A stretch of DNA of 64,000 nucleotides from Tannerella sp. (GTDB taxonomy: Bacteria; Bacteroidota; Bacteroidia; Bacteroidales; Tannerellaceae), in the NCBI GenBank assembly GCA_031285685.1, contig JAITVS010000315.1, forward strand, positions 1 through 64,000, read 5' to 3'. This document shows positions 46,828 through 56,601 of the stretch, piece after piece; the stretch's first letter is position 1, and each line of letters begins with the position of its first letter. The notes under the pieces are model-generated. The model did no database searches and was not told the DNA's origin. It worked only from the letters and a program-made list of their open reading frames with translations. The translations under genes were made by a program, and so were the position numbers.

Positions 46828-47923
46828 ACTTACTGTTCTATACCGTGATCGGAAAGTCGGCGAATTGACAATGACGCCCGATAATCGCAGTTGCGCATTT
46901 GAATATAGTAAAGAGTGGCTGCGTCTTGGATTTTCCATTTCGCCATTAGAGTTGCCCTTGAAGCCGGATTTGTTTATCGCAAAACCGGAGCCGTTTTGGG
47001 GAAACTTCGGTATTTTTGAGGATAGCTTACCTGACGGCTATGGCCGCTATTTGCTAAATAGATTGTTGAAAAAACAAGGAGTGGATGATAGTTCACTGAC
47101 CCCTATTCAGCGATTAAGTATAGTGGGTACTTCGGGAATGGGCGCTTTGTCATATATTCCGGAAGCATATATTGGTGAAGCGAAGGCTTTGCCGGAATTA
47201 GAGCATTTACAGCAATTGGCACTCGACGTATTGTCGGAAAAAACGGATGTAGGGGTGGATATTCTTTATAAAAACAGTGGAAATTCAGGAGGATGTCGTC
47301 CAAAATGCTTGTATCGGGACGAAGATGGATTGTGGTTGGTGAAGTTTCGGCATACTTATGATCCTAAAAACATGGGCCAAATGGAATTTCGTTATAATGA
47401 AATTGCGCGGTTATGCGGTGTTGAAGTTCCGGACTTTAAACTTTTGCAAGGTCAATACTTTGCCAGTAAGCGCTTTGACATTGAAGACGGTAAACGTTTG
47501 CATGTAGCCACAGCCGGAGCATTGCTTAACGAATCTATCTACAATCCCAAGCTTGATTATAAAACATTACTTCATCTGACAGGCTATCTTACGCAAGAAC
47601 CGGCACAGGTTGATGAAATGTTTCGTCGGATGGTTTTCAATATTTTAACCGAGAATAAGGATGATCATGCCAAAAATTTCAGTTTTATTTGTCGCGATGG
47701 TAAGTGGTCATTATCTCCTGCGTACGATCTGACATATAGTTCTGAGGGTTATCATGGAGAGCATGCTACCTCGCTAAATAACCGTGGTTTGCCAACAATC
47801 GAAGATATGCTCATTGCAGGAGAAACAATTCGCATTCCCCGAAAAAAAGGAATGGAAATGATTGCTTTTGTTATGAGTAATTGTAAAGAAATCCTGTCGG
47901 AAAGATTCAAGCCATACAAGTAA
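46811..47923 (+). CDS. HipA-like serine/threonine kinase toxin
   Basis: This 370-residue kinase toxin (HipA classically phosphorylates glutamyl-tRNA synthetase) has the glycine-rich loop NSGGCRPK at 158-165, the catalytic NKDDHAKN at 282-289 and the metal-binding AYDLTYS near 304-310. The N-terminal beta-rich HipA_N region covers about 1-120. The true start is the ATG at 46811 inside the antitoxin gene; the longer frame upstream is the antitoxin read in another phase. It ends one base from the convergent DUF4221 gene. Confidence 0.92.
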   Translation: MKLVNKLTVLYRDRKVGELTMTPDNRSCAFEYSKEWLRLGFSISPLELPLKPDLFIAKPEPFWGNFGIFEDSLPDGYGRYLLNRLLKKQGVDDSSLTPIQRLSIVGTSGMGALSYIPEAYIGEAKALPELEHLQQLALDVLSEKTDVGVDILYKNSGNSGGCRPKCLYRDEDGLWLVKFRHTYDPKNMGQMEFRYNEIARLCGVEVPDFKLLQGQYFASKRFDIEDGKRLHVATAGALLNESIYNPKLDYKTLLHLTGYLTQEPAQVDEMFRRMVFNILTENKDDHAKNFSFICRDGKWSLSPAYDLTYSSEGYHGEHATSLNNRGLPTIEDMLIAGETIRIPRKKGMEMIAFVMSNCKEILSERFKPYK

Positions 47924-47924
47924 T

Positions 47925-49130
47925 TTATAGGCATTCTTTCAATGCGAAACATTTAAAACTAAGCTTGTTTTCATCGAATGTGGGATTGAGAATATGCGAG
48001 TCGCTAATATATAATCCGTCTTTATGCACAAAGGCGATTGATGGGTTGTAAGTATATTTTGGAAATAATGTTTCTCCTATGATGTTGAAGTCTTTATCTA
48101 ATATAATAACGGAAAATTGTATAAAACCATTTGCATAAATATCGAAAAAGCTGTATTCCGGCTTCTTGGTAACTTCCGAGCCGATAATTGCAAATCTGTA
48201 ATATATATTCCGGTACTTGTCATATAAGATATTGTAGTAATAAGAAGACTCCAGAAGTGCTTTATATACTTTTTCCCTGTCATCGGTGAATTTTAAGAAC
48301 TGAAAATCGTTTATGTATTTACTTTGCGCCGGAATCTTTTTTGCTTCATTCGTTTCAATATCCGTAACATAGATATTGTTATCCATAAAGAAAGAGTAAA
48401 TGAGTTGTTTGTCATTAAATTCCCGGCTGAATTGGATACTTATGACTGTTCCTGCAAGTTCTTTGTCATCAATGATCGGGGGAAATCGGAACGGTAGCTC
48501 TTCAAACGTTTGAGAGATCGTGTCAATAGCAACACTGACCGGAATGGCAGATGTTTTTGATCCTGAATAGGGAAGTTGTGTGATATATATTTTACCGGCA
48601 TGTATGATGGCCGGTGCATAGATGTATGAAGATGATGTGAAGTTTGGAACGACATAATGTCCGTTGTTTGTTTGTCCGTATTCAATGAATTGTTTTTTAT
48701 TGCCGGATGTATCGACTTTTGTCAATCCGGGAAGTGTAGAAGCAATGTAAATATTGTCTAAATCTTCGATATGATAGCCCTGTGCGATGCCGACGCCATC
48801 CGGCCCTTCTGTTTCTAATTTTACATCGAAAATATATTTTCCCGTCTGTAAGTCATAAAATAGTATTAAATTCTTCATGTGAGACAGGAATGTCAGGTAT
48901 TCTTTGCCGGACTTATCCGTATATGGAAACAGGGATGAGAATATGAATTTTGTATCATCGTTTATTCGGAAACTTAAATCCTTACCGACTACTTCTTTTA
49001 ATTCATACTTGTTGCTGCCGGATTGTTTGCTTTTAGAATTACTACAGGAGAGACAAATGCAGCAGGCAATTAGCAAGGGGTGAAATTTTATGTTTTTTAT
49101 TGTGTAGCCGAATTTTAAAAGGTGTATCAT
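47925..49130 (-). CDS. DUF4221 family lipoprotein
   Basis: This 401-residue protein has a long-n-region lipoprotein signal (CICLSC near residue 29) and the beta-propeller-like pattern of DUF4221 (GPDGVGIAQGYHIEDLDNIYIAS, FAIIGSEV, YNPSIAFVHKDGLYISDSH). Function unknown; these proteins accompany other propeller lipoproteins in Bacteroidales. It follows the propeller gene at 49155 by 24 bases. Confidence 0.83.
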   Translation of the reverse strand: MIHLLKFGYTIKNIKFHPLLIACCICLSCSNSKSKQSGSNKYELKEVVGKDLSFRINDDTKFIFSSLFPYTDKSGKEYLTFLSHMKNLILFYDLQTGKYIFDVKLETEGPDGVGIAQGYHIEDLDNIYIASTLPGLTKVDTSGNKKQFIEYGQTNNGHYVVPNFTSSSYIYAPAIIHAGKIYITQLPYSGSKTSAIPVSVAIDTISQTFEELPFRFPPIIDDKELAGTVISIQFSREFNDKQLIYSFFMDNNIYVTDIETNEAKKIPAQSKYINDFQFLKFTDDREKVYKALLESSYYYNILYDKYRNIYYRFAIIGSEVTKKPEYSFFDIYANGFIQFSVIILDKDFNIIGETLFPKYTYNPSIAFVHKDGLYISDSHILNPTFDENKLSFKCFALKECL

Positions 49131-49154
49131 CAGGTTGTCGTCTTTGGATAAGGA

Positions 49155-50351
49155 TCAGAATTTACATGTTACTAATATCGGATTCGATTGATCGTTGAAG
49201 CCGGGGCTATTGTATATTTGGCTGATGTCGGGATGTGTTTCCAGCAGGGTGTTGAACTTCTCATCTCCGTTTTGGACTTTATAATTTTCAACCAGTTCTA
49301 TAAATTGTTCGGGATAAATAAGGTAATAGAATGAGTTGTTGTCAATATCGTAATAATTGTCATAATCGGGAATGAGACTGATGTTGTCGAAGTTGATATC
49401 ATCGATTAGGGTATGGCCTGTGTTTATTTTATGCGTTTTTTTGTCGTATACAGACCAGTATGTTTTATCATTATACCTGTTTGAGAAAAAGATATATTTA
49501 TCGTCTTCAACCAGATTCATCAACATATAGATATAACCGTTGCTAATCGCTTTCGTCGCAAAATCTGCGATGTCCGAATAATCTTTTTCATAAAAGGATT
49601 CCGGTGTCTGGTTTTTTCCGAAATCGATTTTATATAATGGAATTGTCTCCCAATCGTCTGTTATTTCGTATATGATATGTTCGGGAGACGAGACAAAACT
49701 TAACCTGGAAAAACGGTTGAAATTTCTTCCTCCAAATACATGAAAATATTGTGCCATATGCTTATCGACGGGGAAGTATTCATGTTCGATTTTTTGATCT
49801 TTTGCATTATAATGGATTAATCTGGCATCGGAGTCATCCGATGTGATATTGCCATTGAAAAACAGATAATAGTCATTGTCCTTTTTATGAAACGATAATG
49901 AAGAAAACGGTAATGGTATTTCTTTTATCATATTTCCGTCATAGTCGTATTGTATAATTTTCCTGCCGCCCATATCCAGTATTTCTGTTTTTTTGCCGGA
50001 GGTTTCCGGATACATATCAGTTAATGAAATATATTTACCAGGACCTTCTCCGTGATTATCGAGACCGGATGTGAAGGCGCCGGTTTTCGCATCAAAGACA
50101 AGTACTTTTTTGTACGATACAATAAACAGGTATCCGTCTTTTATTTCCATTTTGTCTATTTCTCCTATCAGGGAGGATTCCGAATCTTCGAGCAATGTGT
50201 AGCTGATACGATCAAAAAACGATGATAATCTGATATAATCACTGTTTTCCAGATCGACACGGATTGTTTCAATTGTATTTGTTTCATCTCCTTTTGTATG
50301 ACAGGATAGAATTGCTAATGGGAATAGGAATATGTAGATTAATTTTTTCAT
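49155..50351 (-). CDS. Six-bladed beta-propeller lipoprotein (DUF5128-like)
   Basis: This 398-residue protein has a lipoprotein signal (PLAILSC, Cys17) and a full propeller: ISYTLLEDSESSLIGEIDKMEIKDGYLFI, the HGEGPGKYISLTDM signature, and blades to YYLIYPEQFIEL. It resembles the propellers of the peptide cluster but has the longer family layout and no NVEALA peptide beside it. It has its own promoter box at 50383-50390 and forms a two-gene operon with the DUF4221 gene. Confidence 0.88.
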   Translation of the reverse strand: MKKLIYIFLFPLAILSCHTKGDETNTIETIRVDLENSDYIRLSSFFDRISYTLLEDSESSLIGEIDKMEIKDGYLFIVSYKKVLVFDAKTGAFTSGLDNHGEGPGKYISLTDMYPETSGKKTEILDMGGRKIIQYDYDGNMIKEIPLPFSSLSFHKKDNDYYLFFNGNITSDDSDARLIHYNAKDQKIEHEYFPVDKHMAQYFHVFGGRNFNRFSRLSFVSSPEHIIYEITDDWETIPLYKIDFGKNQTPESFYEKDYSDIADFATKAISNGYIYMLMNLVEDDKYIFFSNRYNDKTYWSVYDKKTHKINTGHTLIDDINFDNISLIPDYDNYYDIDNNSFYYLIYPEQFIELVENYKVQNGDEKFNTLLETHPDISQIYNSPGFNDQSNPILVTCKF

Positions 50352-50382
50352 GGTAATATAGTTTTAATAATTGTATTTTTCG

Positions 50383-50390
50383 CAAATATA
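50383..50390 (-). promoter_or_regulatory. -7 promoter box for the propeller/DUF4221 operon
   Basis: The minus strand reads TATATTTG (TAnnTTTG) 31 bases upstream of the ATG at 50351. A small palindrome (ACGAA-TTG-TTCGT) directly upstream could be an operator. Confidence 0.55.
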
Positions 50391-50531
50391 CGAATTGTTC
50401 GTAAATAAGACTTTGTATATTATGTTAAAAATCGCTATCACTTTATTGTCCTTGCTTTTTATGTAAAAATTGATAGTAGAAGAGGAGGGATCATTTTTAT
50501 GGTTCCGCATGAAAATTCAGATTTATCATAG

Positions 50532-50539
50532 TATATTTG
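50532..50539 (+). promoter_or_regulatory. -7 promoter box for the YitT family gene
   Basis: TATATTTG matches the consensus, giving a leader of about 100 bases before the ATG at 50649. No clear -33 box is present. Confidence 0.5.
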
Positions 50540-50648
50540 CACGCTGAAAATCGGACGTTCTGCGCCTGGTTCGCAATGTGTTGACAGATATATTTTTGTG
50601 ATTGCTGTATGACATATAGCGTGAGTTGATTTTTGGATATATAATGTT

Positions 50649-51551
50649 ATGGAGACAAACAAAATGTCACTTTATAAATTGCTGAGGACTTATTTTATTA
50701 TTTCAATAGGTCTCTTTATTTATGTTTTTGCCTGGAAGGCTTTTTTAATTCCGAACGGAATTGTCGGTGGCGGGGCAACCGGACTTGCGACTGTCATCTA
50801 TTATTTGTCAGGAAAGCTGATCCCCGTGCAATATGGTTTCTTCGCGATTAATGTGGTTTTAGTTATTATTGGCTTTAAAGTGTTGGGAAGAAGCTTTGGC
50901 GCAAAAACGATTTATGGTATAGCTTTTACATTTTCGATGCTTGCCGCTCTGCCGGAGCCGGAAATCATTACAAAATCGTTTATTGAAAGTGACAAGTTGT
51001 TGTGCGCTATTATCGGCGGGATCGTAAGCGGGGCCGGGATTGCCATTTCTTTTACACAGGGAGGGAGCGCCGGAGGAACAGATATCATTGCGTGGATTGT
51101 TAATAAATACCGCGATGTTACCCCGGGTAAGATCTTTTTGTATTCCGACTTATTTATTATCGGTTCTTCATTTTTTATCAACTGGGACTTTCGTACGGTT
51201 GTATACGGTTATGTTGTAATGGGGGTATTCTCCTATTCGGTGGATATCTTGTTGTCCGGAACGAAACAGTCGGTCCAGATATTCATACTTTCGGATAAAT
51301 ATGACGAAATAGCTACTAAAATTAATCAGGATCTGCATCGTGGCGTTACTGCTCTTCATGCAACCGGATGGTATTCAAAGGAAGAACGCCGCGTGTTGAT
51401 GATCATGGCGCGCAAATACGAACTCAGCACTCTTTATCAGATTATAAAGAGTGTAGATAATGAGGCTTTTATTTCCGTAGCGAATGTTATGGGGGTTTTC
51501 GGAAAAGGATTTGACCCATTGAAAACAAAGAAGAAAATCACGAAAGTGTGA
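50649..51551 (+). CDS. YitT family membrane protein
   Basis: This 300-residue protein has five or six transmembrane helices (about residues 8-215), including the conserved GGGATGLATVIYY and GGSAGGTDIIAWI, and a C-terminal cytoplasmic DUF2179 domain (about 220-295, RGVTALHATGWYSKEERRVLM). The family is conserved but its transport activity is not established. The first ATG (50649) or the one at residue 6 could be the start. A separate transcript from the ABC-F gene is indicated by the promoter at 51654. Confidence 0.9.
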   Translation: METNKMSLYKLLRTYFIISIGLFIYVFAWKAFLIPNGIVGGGATGLATVIYYLSGKLIPVQYGFFAINVVLVIIGFKVLGRSFGAKTIYGIAFTFSMLAALPEPEIITKSFIESDKLLCAIIGGIVSGAGIAISFTQGGSAGGTDIIAWIVNKYRDVTPGKIFLYSDLFIIGSSFFINWDFRTVVYGYVVMGVFSYSVDILLSGTKQSVQIFILSDKYDEIATKINQDLHRGVTALHATGWYSKEERRVLMIMARKYELSTLYQIIKSVDNEAFISVANVMGVFGKGFDPLKTKKKITKV

Positions 51552-51598
51552 TACTGCAGAAGATAGCTGTGTTTCGGCAACATTCCTCATCAAAATAA

Positions 51599-53326
<1,728 letters not shown>

Positions 53327-53333
53327 TTAACTT

Positions 53334-54023
53334 TCAGAATAAAATTTCTTTTAGTCCGGCAAAGTCTTTTATGATAAAGGGATGTTCAATAGCTTCGTCT
53401 TTATCGTCCCAGCCTTTGCCTTTCAGCCAGATAGACGGGCATCCGAGAGCGTTTGCCGGCGCGATGTCGTTTTTGTAGGAGTCTCCGATAATGACGACCT
53501 CATTCGCTTTGAAGCCAAACTTTTCAAGGCTTAATTTGTATATCGCCGGATCCGGTTTGCGAAGACCGACTTCTGCCGATTCGATAATCTCCCGGAAATA
53601 GTTTGTCAGTCCGAATTCGTCGAGGACGGTCCGCAGGTTGCCGTAAAAATTAGACACAAGGATCATCGGATAGCGAATGGCTAATTCGTCCAATATTTTC
53701 GAAGTGTATTGTATCGTCTGTACTGTCTTTTCGTAACAGGCTTCCGCGATTTCATTTGCCTGTGACATATCATTTAATCCCAGCGTTTCGAACTGAAGCT
53801 TTATTTTTATACCGAGAATATCCCTGAATGTGTGATCCGGAAAGATTATCGGCTGGTTTCCCAATGTACGCTCGACATGCACATAAGCGTCGCGATACTG
53901 ATCCCGGGAAACCGGAACGCCGAAGTCCGTATATACCTGCCGGATGACTTCTCCCCAGTGGACTCCGTTTGTATCAATCGTTCCCCCGTAATCGAATATT
54001 AAACCTTTTACAGATAGTTTCAT
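53334..54023 (-). CDS. HAD family hydrolase
   Basis: This 229-residue phosphatase of the HAD superfamily has motif I FDYGGT with nucleophile D11, but the second Asp of the usual DxDxT is Gly. Motif II is VSNFYG, the motif III lysine is in LRKPDPAIY, and motif IV is IIGDSYKNDI. It overlaps the phosphotransferase gene by 50 bases, so its motif I is encoded within that gene's 3' end. In this operon it could dephosphorylate a phosphatidyl-alcohol phosphate or a free polyol phosphate; which one is inference. Confidence 0.88.
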   Translation of the reverse strand: MKLSVKGLIFDYGGTIDTNGVHWGEVIRQVYTDFGVPVSRDQYRDAYVHVERTLGNQPIIFPDHTFRDILGIKIKLQFETLGLNDMSQANEIAEACYEKTVQTIQYTSKILDELAIRYPMILVSNFYGNLRTVLDEFGLTNYFREIIESAEVGLRKPDPAIYKLSLEKFGFKANEVVIIGDSYKNDIAPANALGCPSIWLKGKGWDDKDEAIEHPFIIKDFAGLKEILF

Positions 54024-54885
54024 ATTTATACAGCATATAAATTAGTAAAACGTTCAGTACCGATAGTTCGAATAGAAAGTAGACCCACGGGAGGCCGATA
54101 AAAAGAGAGATGAACAGAGCCGTTACGCGTGTGTTGAATGACAATATATTCGTATATTTCATCATCGGTTTGCTTGCCCGGCGAAACTCTTCCCTGAAAT
54201 CGGCCGGGTATTCATTGTCTCCGAATTGACCGGCTAACGTTTTTCTGAAAGCCTGCAGTTGAGGAGTCCATTTCTCCTGGTCTTTCGTATATGGAAGATA
54301 GAAAACCATGAAAAGTTTTTCAATGAAGTTCTTTTTCCAAGTGAGATTTTTTACTTGTTCTTTGAGTTTAGTAGAGTCATCAAGTTCACTTCCCTTTTTA
54401 CCTTTGACGAATAGCAGGTGGAAATTTCTTAAATAATCGGCCATTGCCGCCTGTTTTCCGTGGAAAAATCCGGTGATCGCAGCAAGGAACCAGATATAAA
54501 AACCCCATTCCGGCGTGAGCCTCAGGCAGATTGCCGCATAGATGGATACGAACCAGAAGTCGCCGGCGACACCGTCCAGAATGCGTCCGATACGTGAGTA
54601 GTTTCCGGTCATGCGTGCCAGCTGTCCATCGGCGCTGTCATACGAATTTGCCCATACGAGGAGAAGCATGCCGATGATATTCAGCCACAAGCTTGTGTAA
54701 TAAAACATGACTCCGGCCGCTACTCCGAGTATGATGGATAAAATGGTAACCGTGTTGGGTGTTACATTAATCTTTTTGAAGAGCAACGCCCAGCGGTAAC
54801 CGATCGGACGATAGAAGATGAGATCAATCCATTCCTCTGTGTCCTGCGATTTCAGCGTATCTTGTAACGTTACTTTTTTTTCCAT
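53974..54885 (-). CDS. CDP-alcohol phosphatidyltransferase family protein
   Basis: This 303-residue inner-membrane enzyme transfers a phospho-group from a CDP-activated alcohol. The catalytic motif runs D83-x2-D86-G-x2-A-R-x8-G100-x3-D104, then GVAGD, so the last Asp falls at 109, one residue beyond the canonical spacing (108 is Gly). Helices lie at about 45-80, 110-145 and 250-290. The KINVTPNTVT entry resembles phosphatidylinositol-phosphate synthase-type enzymes. It follows the ATP-grasp gene by 39 bases and overlaps the HAD gene by 50. Confidence 0.9.
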   Translation of the reverse strand: MEKKVTLQDTLKSQDTEEWIDLIFYRPIGYRWALLFKKINVTPNTVTILSIILGVAAGVMFYYTSLWLNIIGMLLLVWANSYDSADGQLARMTGNYSRIGRILDGVAGDFWFVSIYAAICLRLTPEWGFYIWFLAAITGFFHGKQAAMADYLRNFHLLFVKGKKGSELDDSTKLKEQVKNLTWKKNFIEKLFMVFYLPYTKDQEKWTPQLQAFRKTLAGQFGDNEYPADFREEFRRASKPMMKYTNILSFNTRVTALFISLFIGLPWVYFLFELSVLNVLLIYMLYKYETICKRFNIRLRGND

Positions 54886-54924
54886 GTAAATTCGATAATG
54901 GGTTGCCTGGGCTAGAATGATGTA

Positions 54925-55782
54925 TCAGTTGCCGATGGTTTTAATGATCGTATCGCCGATTACCGGAATGGCTTCTTTGCGGCACGGTGCAAACGAAGGC
55001 CAGTCATTGAAATCGATGATGCGGATAGTACCGTCGGGTGACACGATGCAATCGCCTCCGTATACAATCAGATTTAACACTTCGGCCGCCTGCCGGCATA
55101 TGTCGTGTAGCTTTTCTTCATCGAACGGAATGCCTTTTGCTTTTCCGTTGATTTCCTCGAATCCGAATTTGCTGTGACTGTTGTCAAACGGGTAGAACCA
55201 GTAAAAGAACGGAGAGCCTGCCACACCATAAAACTTGATGAGATCGCCTTCTAAGTGTTTGTTTATAACCACCCTGCCGATATCTCGTAGTGCGTATTCC
55301 GATAACATGTCCTGAACCTCTTCCGGATGGCGGACATAAGTGACGTCTTCGCGGTGAATCGCGTGGAAGTCGCCTCGTTTGAGCCAGCATGACGAAAAGC
55401 CGTGTTGTTTCAGCAAAGATATAACAGAATCGTGTGAGTCAACAATCACACTGTCGGGATAAGGGATGTTATGTTCCATCAAAAGCCTGGTCATGCGTTC
55501 GCGTTCACTGTTTTCTATGCCGAAAGCGGAATTGACGGATCTGCATCCTTCTTTTTCCCATTGTTGCAGGCGTTTTATCGCACGTTGATTGCGGAGCATG
55601 GTGAATACACGTTCCGGATTTTCGGAGATAGAAAGGAATTCCTGCTCGGTGCAAATGGTGACGTTATAATCTTTTTCCCTGATATATTCGGCTGTGCCAC
55701 TGAATATGGCGGCATCATTACCAATGTGGTTCGGTGAAAAAACAGACGCGCGCTGTATGCCTGTAATGGATACTCTTTTCAT
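54925..55782 (-). CDS. ATP-grasp domain protein, RimK-like
   Basis: This 285-residue protein has an ATP-grasp fold: an N-terminal Rossmann-like part, a nucleotide-binding middle (CWLKRGDFHAIHREDVTYV, RVVINKHLEGDLIKFYGV) and a metal site near GDCIVSPDGTIRIIDFNDWPSF. The family joins a carboxylate to an amine or thiol with ATP. The substrate is unknown; its place in the operon suggests it modifies the head-group alcohol or its precursor. It lies 16 bases after the nucleotidyltransferase gene. Confidence 0.82.
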   Translation of the reverse strand: MKRVSITGIQRASVFSPNHIGNDAAIFSGTAEYIREKDYNVTICTEQEFLSISENPERVFTMLRNQRAIKRLQQWEKEGCRSVNSAFGIENSERERMTRLLMEHNIPYPDSVIVDSHDSVISLLKQHGFSSCWLKRGDFHAIHREDVTYVRHPEEVQDMLSEYALRDIGRVVINKHLEGDLIKFYGVAGSPFFYWFYPFDNSHSKFGFEEINGKAKGIPFDEEKLHDICRQAAEVLNLIVYGGDCIVSPDGTIRIIDFNDWPSFAPCRKEAIPVIGDTIIKTIGN

Positions 55783-55798
55783 AACTACTCTTTTACTT

Positions 55799-56503
55799 TT
55801 AAGAACCGGTGCTTTTCAGGAATCTTTCCGCTTTACAGATATCTTCCGGATGGTCGACATCTATTATTTGGGAAAATGGCCAGGCCTGTAGTTTCAGGCC
55901 GTTTTTCACAAGCTGACGCTGATAATTGCGTAACCTGGACATCCCGGCTTCTACGGAAGCCTTTAAAACCGGGATGCTGTTGTTCCCGAGACAATAGATG
56001 CCGCCGGATATATAACGGAAGCCATGATCGTCTTCATCATGAAATCCCCGTATTGTCATTTGCTCATTTGTTTCCACATACAGCGGCTTTTCATCGTCAA
56101 TATAGTCAGTCACGGCCAGGAGTCCGTCCGCATTGCATTGATTGAATGCATCAATATATCTGGAAAACTCCTTTTCGTGAAAAATCGTATCGACTGTGGT
56201 CAGGCAAAACCTGTCATTTCCAAGGGTAGGCGATAACTCATAAAAACTATGCATCGAACTGGGAGTGCTTTTCTGTATAATGTGCAGAGGAACAGGATAT
56301 TTTGTGTCGCTTATATGCTCATATACTTCGTGCATTTCCCGGTTTACGATAATACTGACCGAGGAAGCGTTATTTGCAGCGAATATACGGATAAGACGGT
56401 CTATCATCGGTTCGCCGTTCAGGCAAACAAGGGGTTTCAGCGTCTTTACTCCTTCATTTGCTAACCGCGAACCTTCACCGGCTGCGATAATTGCGAATTT
56501 CAT
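55799..56503 (-). CDS. Sugar/polyol-phosphate nucleotidyltransferase
   Basis: This 234-residue enzyme has the NTP-transferase signature AAGEGSRLANEGVKTLKPLV at the N-terminus (G9-x-G11-x-R13, conserved Lys23), the metal motif TTVDTIF and SGGIYCLG. It would activate a phosphorylated sugar or polyol with CTP or another NTP, for example an inositol- or glycerol-phosphate cytidylyltransferase, making the donor for the CDP-alcohol enzyme in the same operon. First gene of the four-gene operon and divergent from the FucP-like transporter. Confidence 0.88.
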   Translation of the reverse strand: MKFAIIAAGEGSRLANEGVKTLKPLVCLNGEPMIDRLIRIFAANNASSVSIIVNREMHEVYEHISDTKYPVPLHIIQKSTPSSMHSFYELSPTLGNDRFCLTTVDTIFHEKEFSRYIDAFNQCNADGLLAVTDYIDDEKPLYVETNEQMTIRGFHDEDDHGFRYISGGIYCLGNNSIPVLKASVEAGMSRLRNYQRQLVKNGLKLQAWPFSQIIDVDHPEDICKAERFLKSTGS

Positions 56504-56541
56504 CTTTTATTATTACTTTTTGAGATGGTAAAAATAAACAA

Positions 56542-56577
56542 TATATTTGATTCCGTCAAAAAAATATAGTTACTTTG
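56542..56577 (+). promoter_or_regulatory. Promoter region of the FucP-like transporter
   Basis: TATATTTG at 56542-56549 matches TAnnTTTG. Alternatively its TTTG could serve as the -33 box for TTACTTTG at 56570-56577 (spacing 20). Either would start a transcript before the ATG at 56602. Confidence 0.5.
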
Positions 56578-56601
56578 TCTGCGTTATATTAAGTAAAATC
56601 T

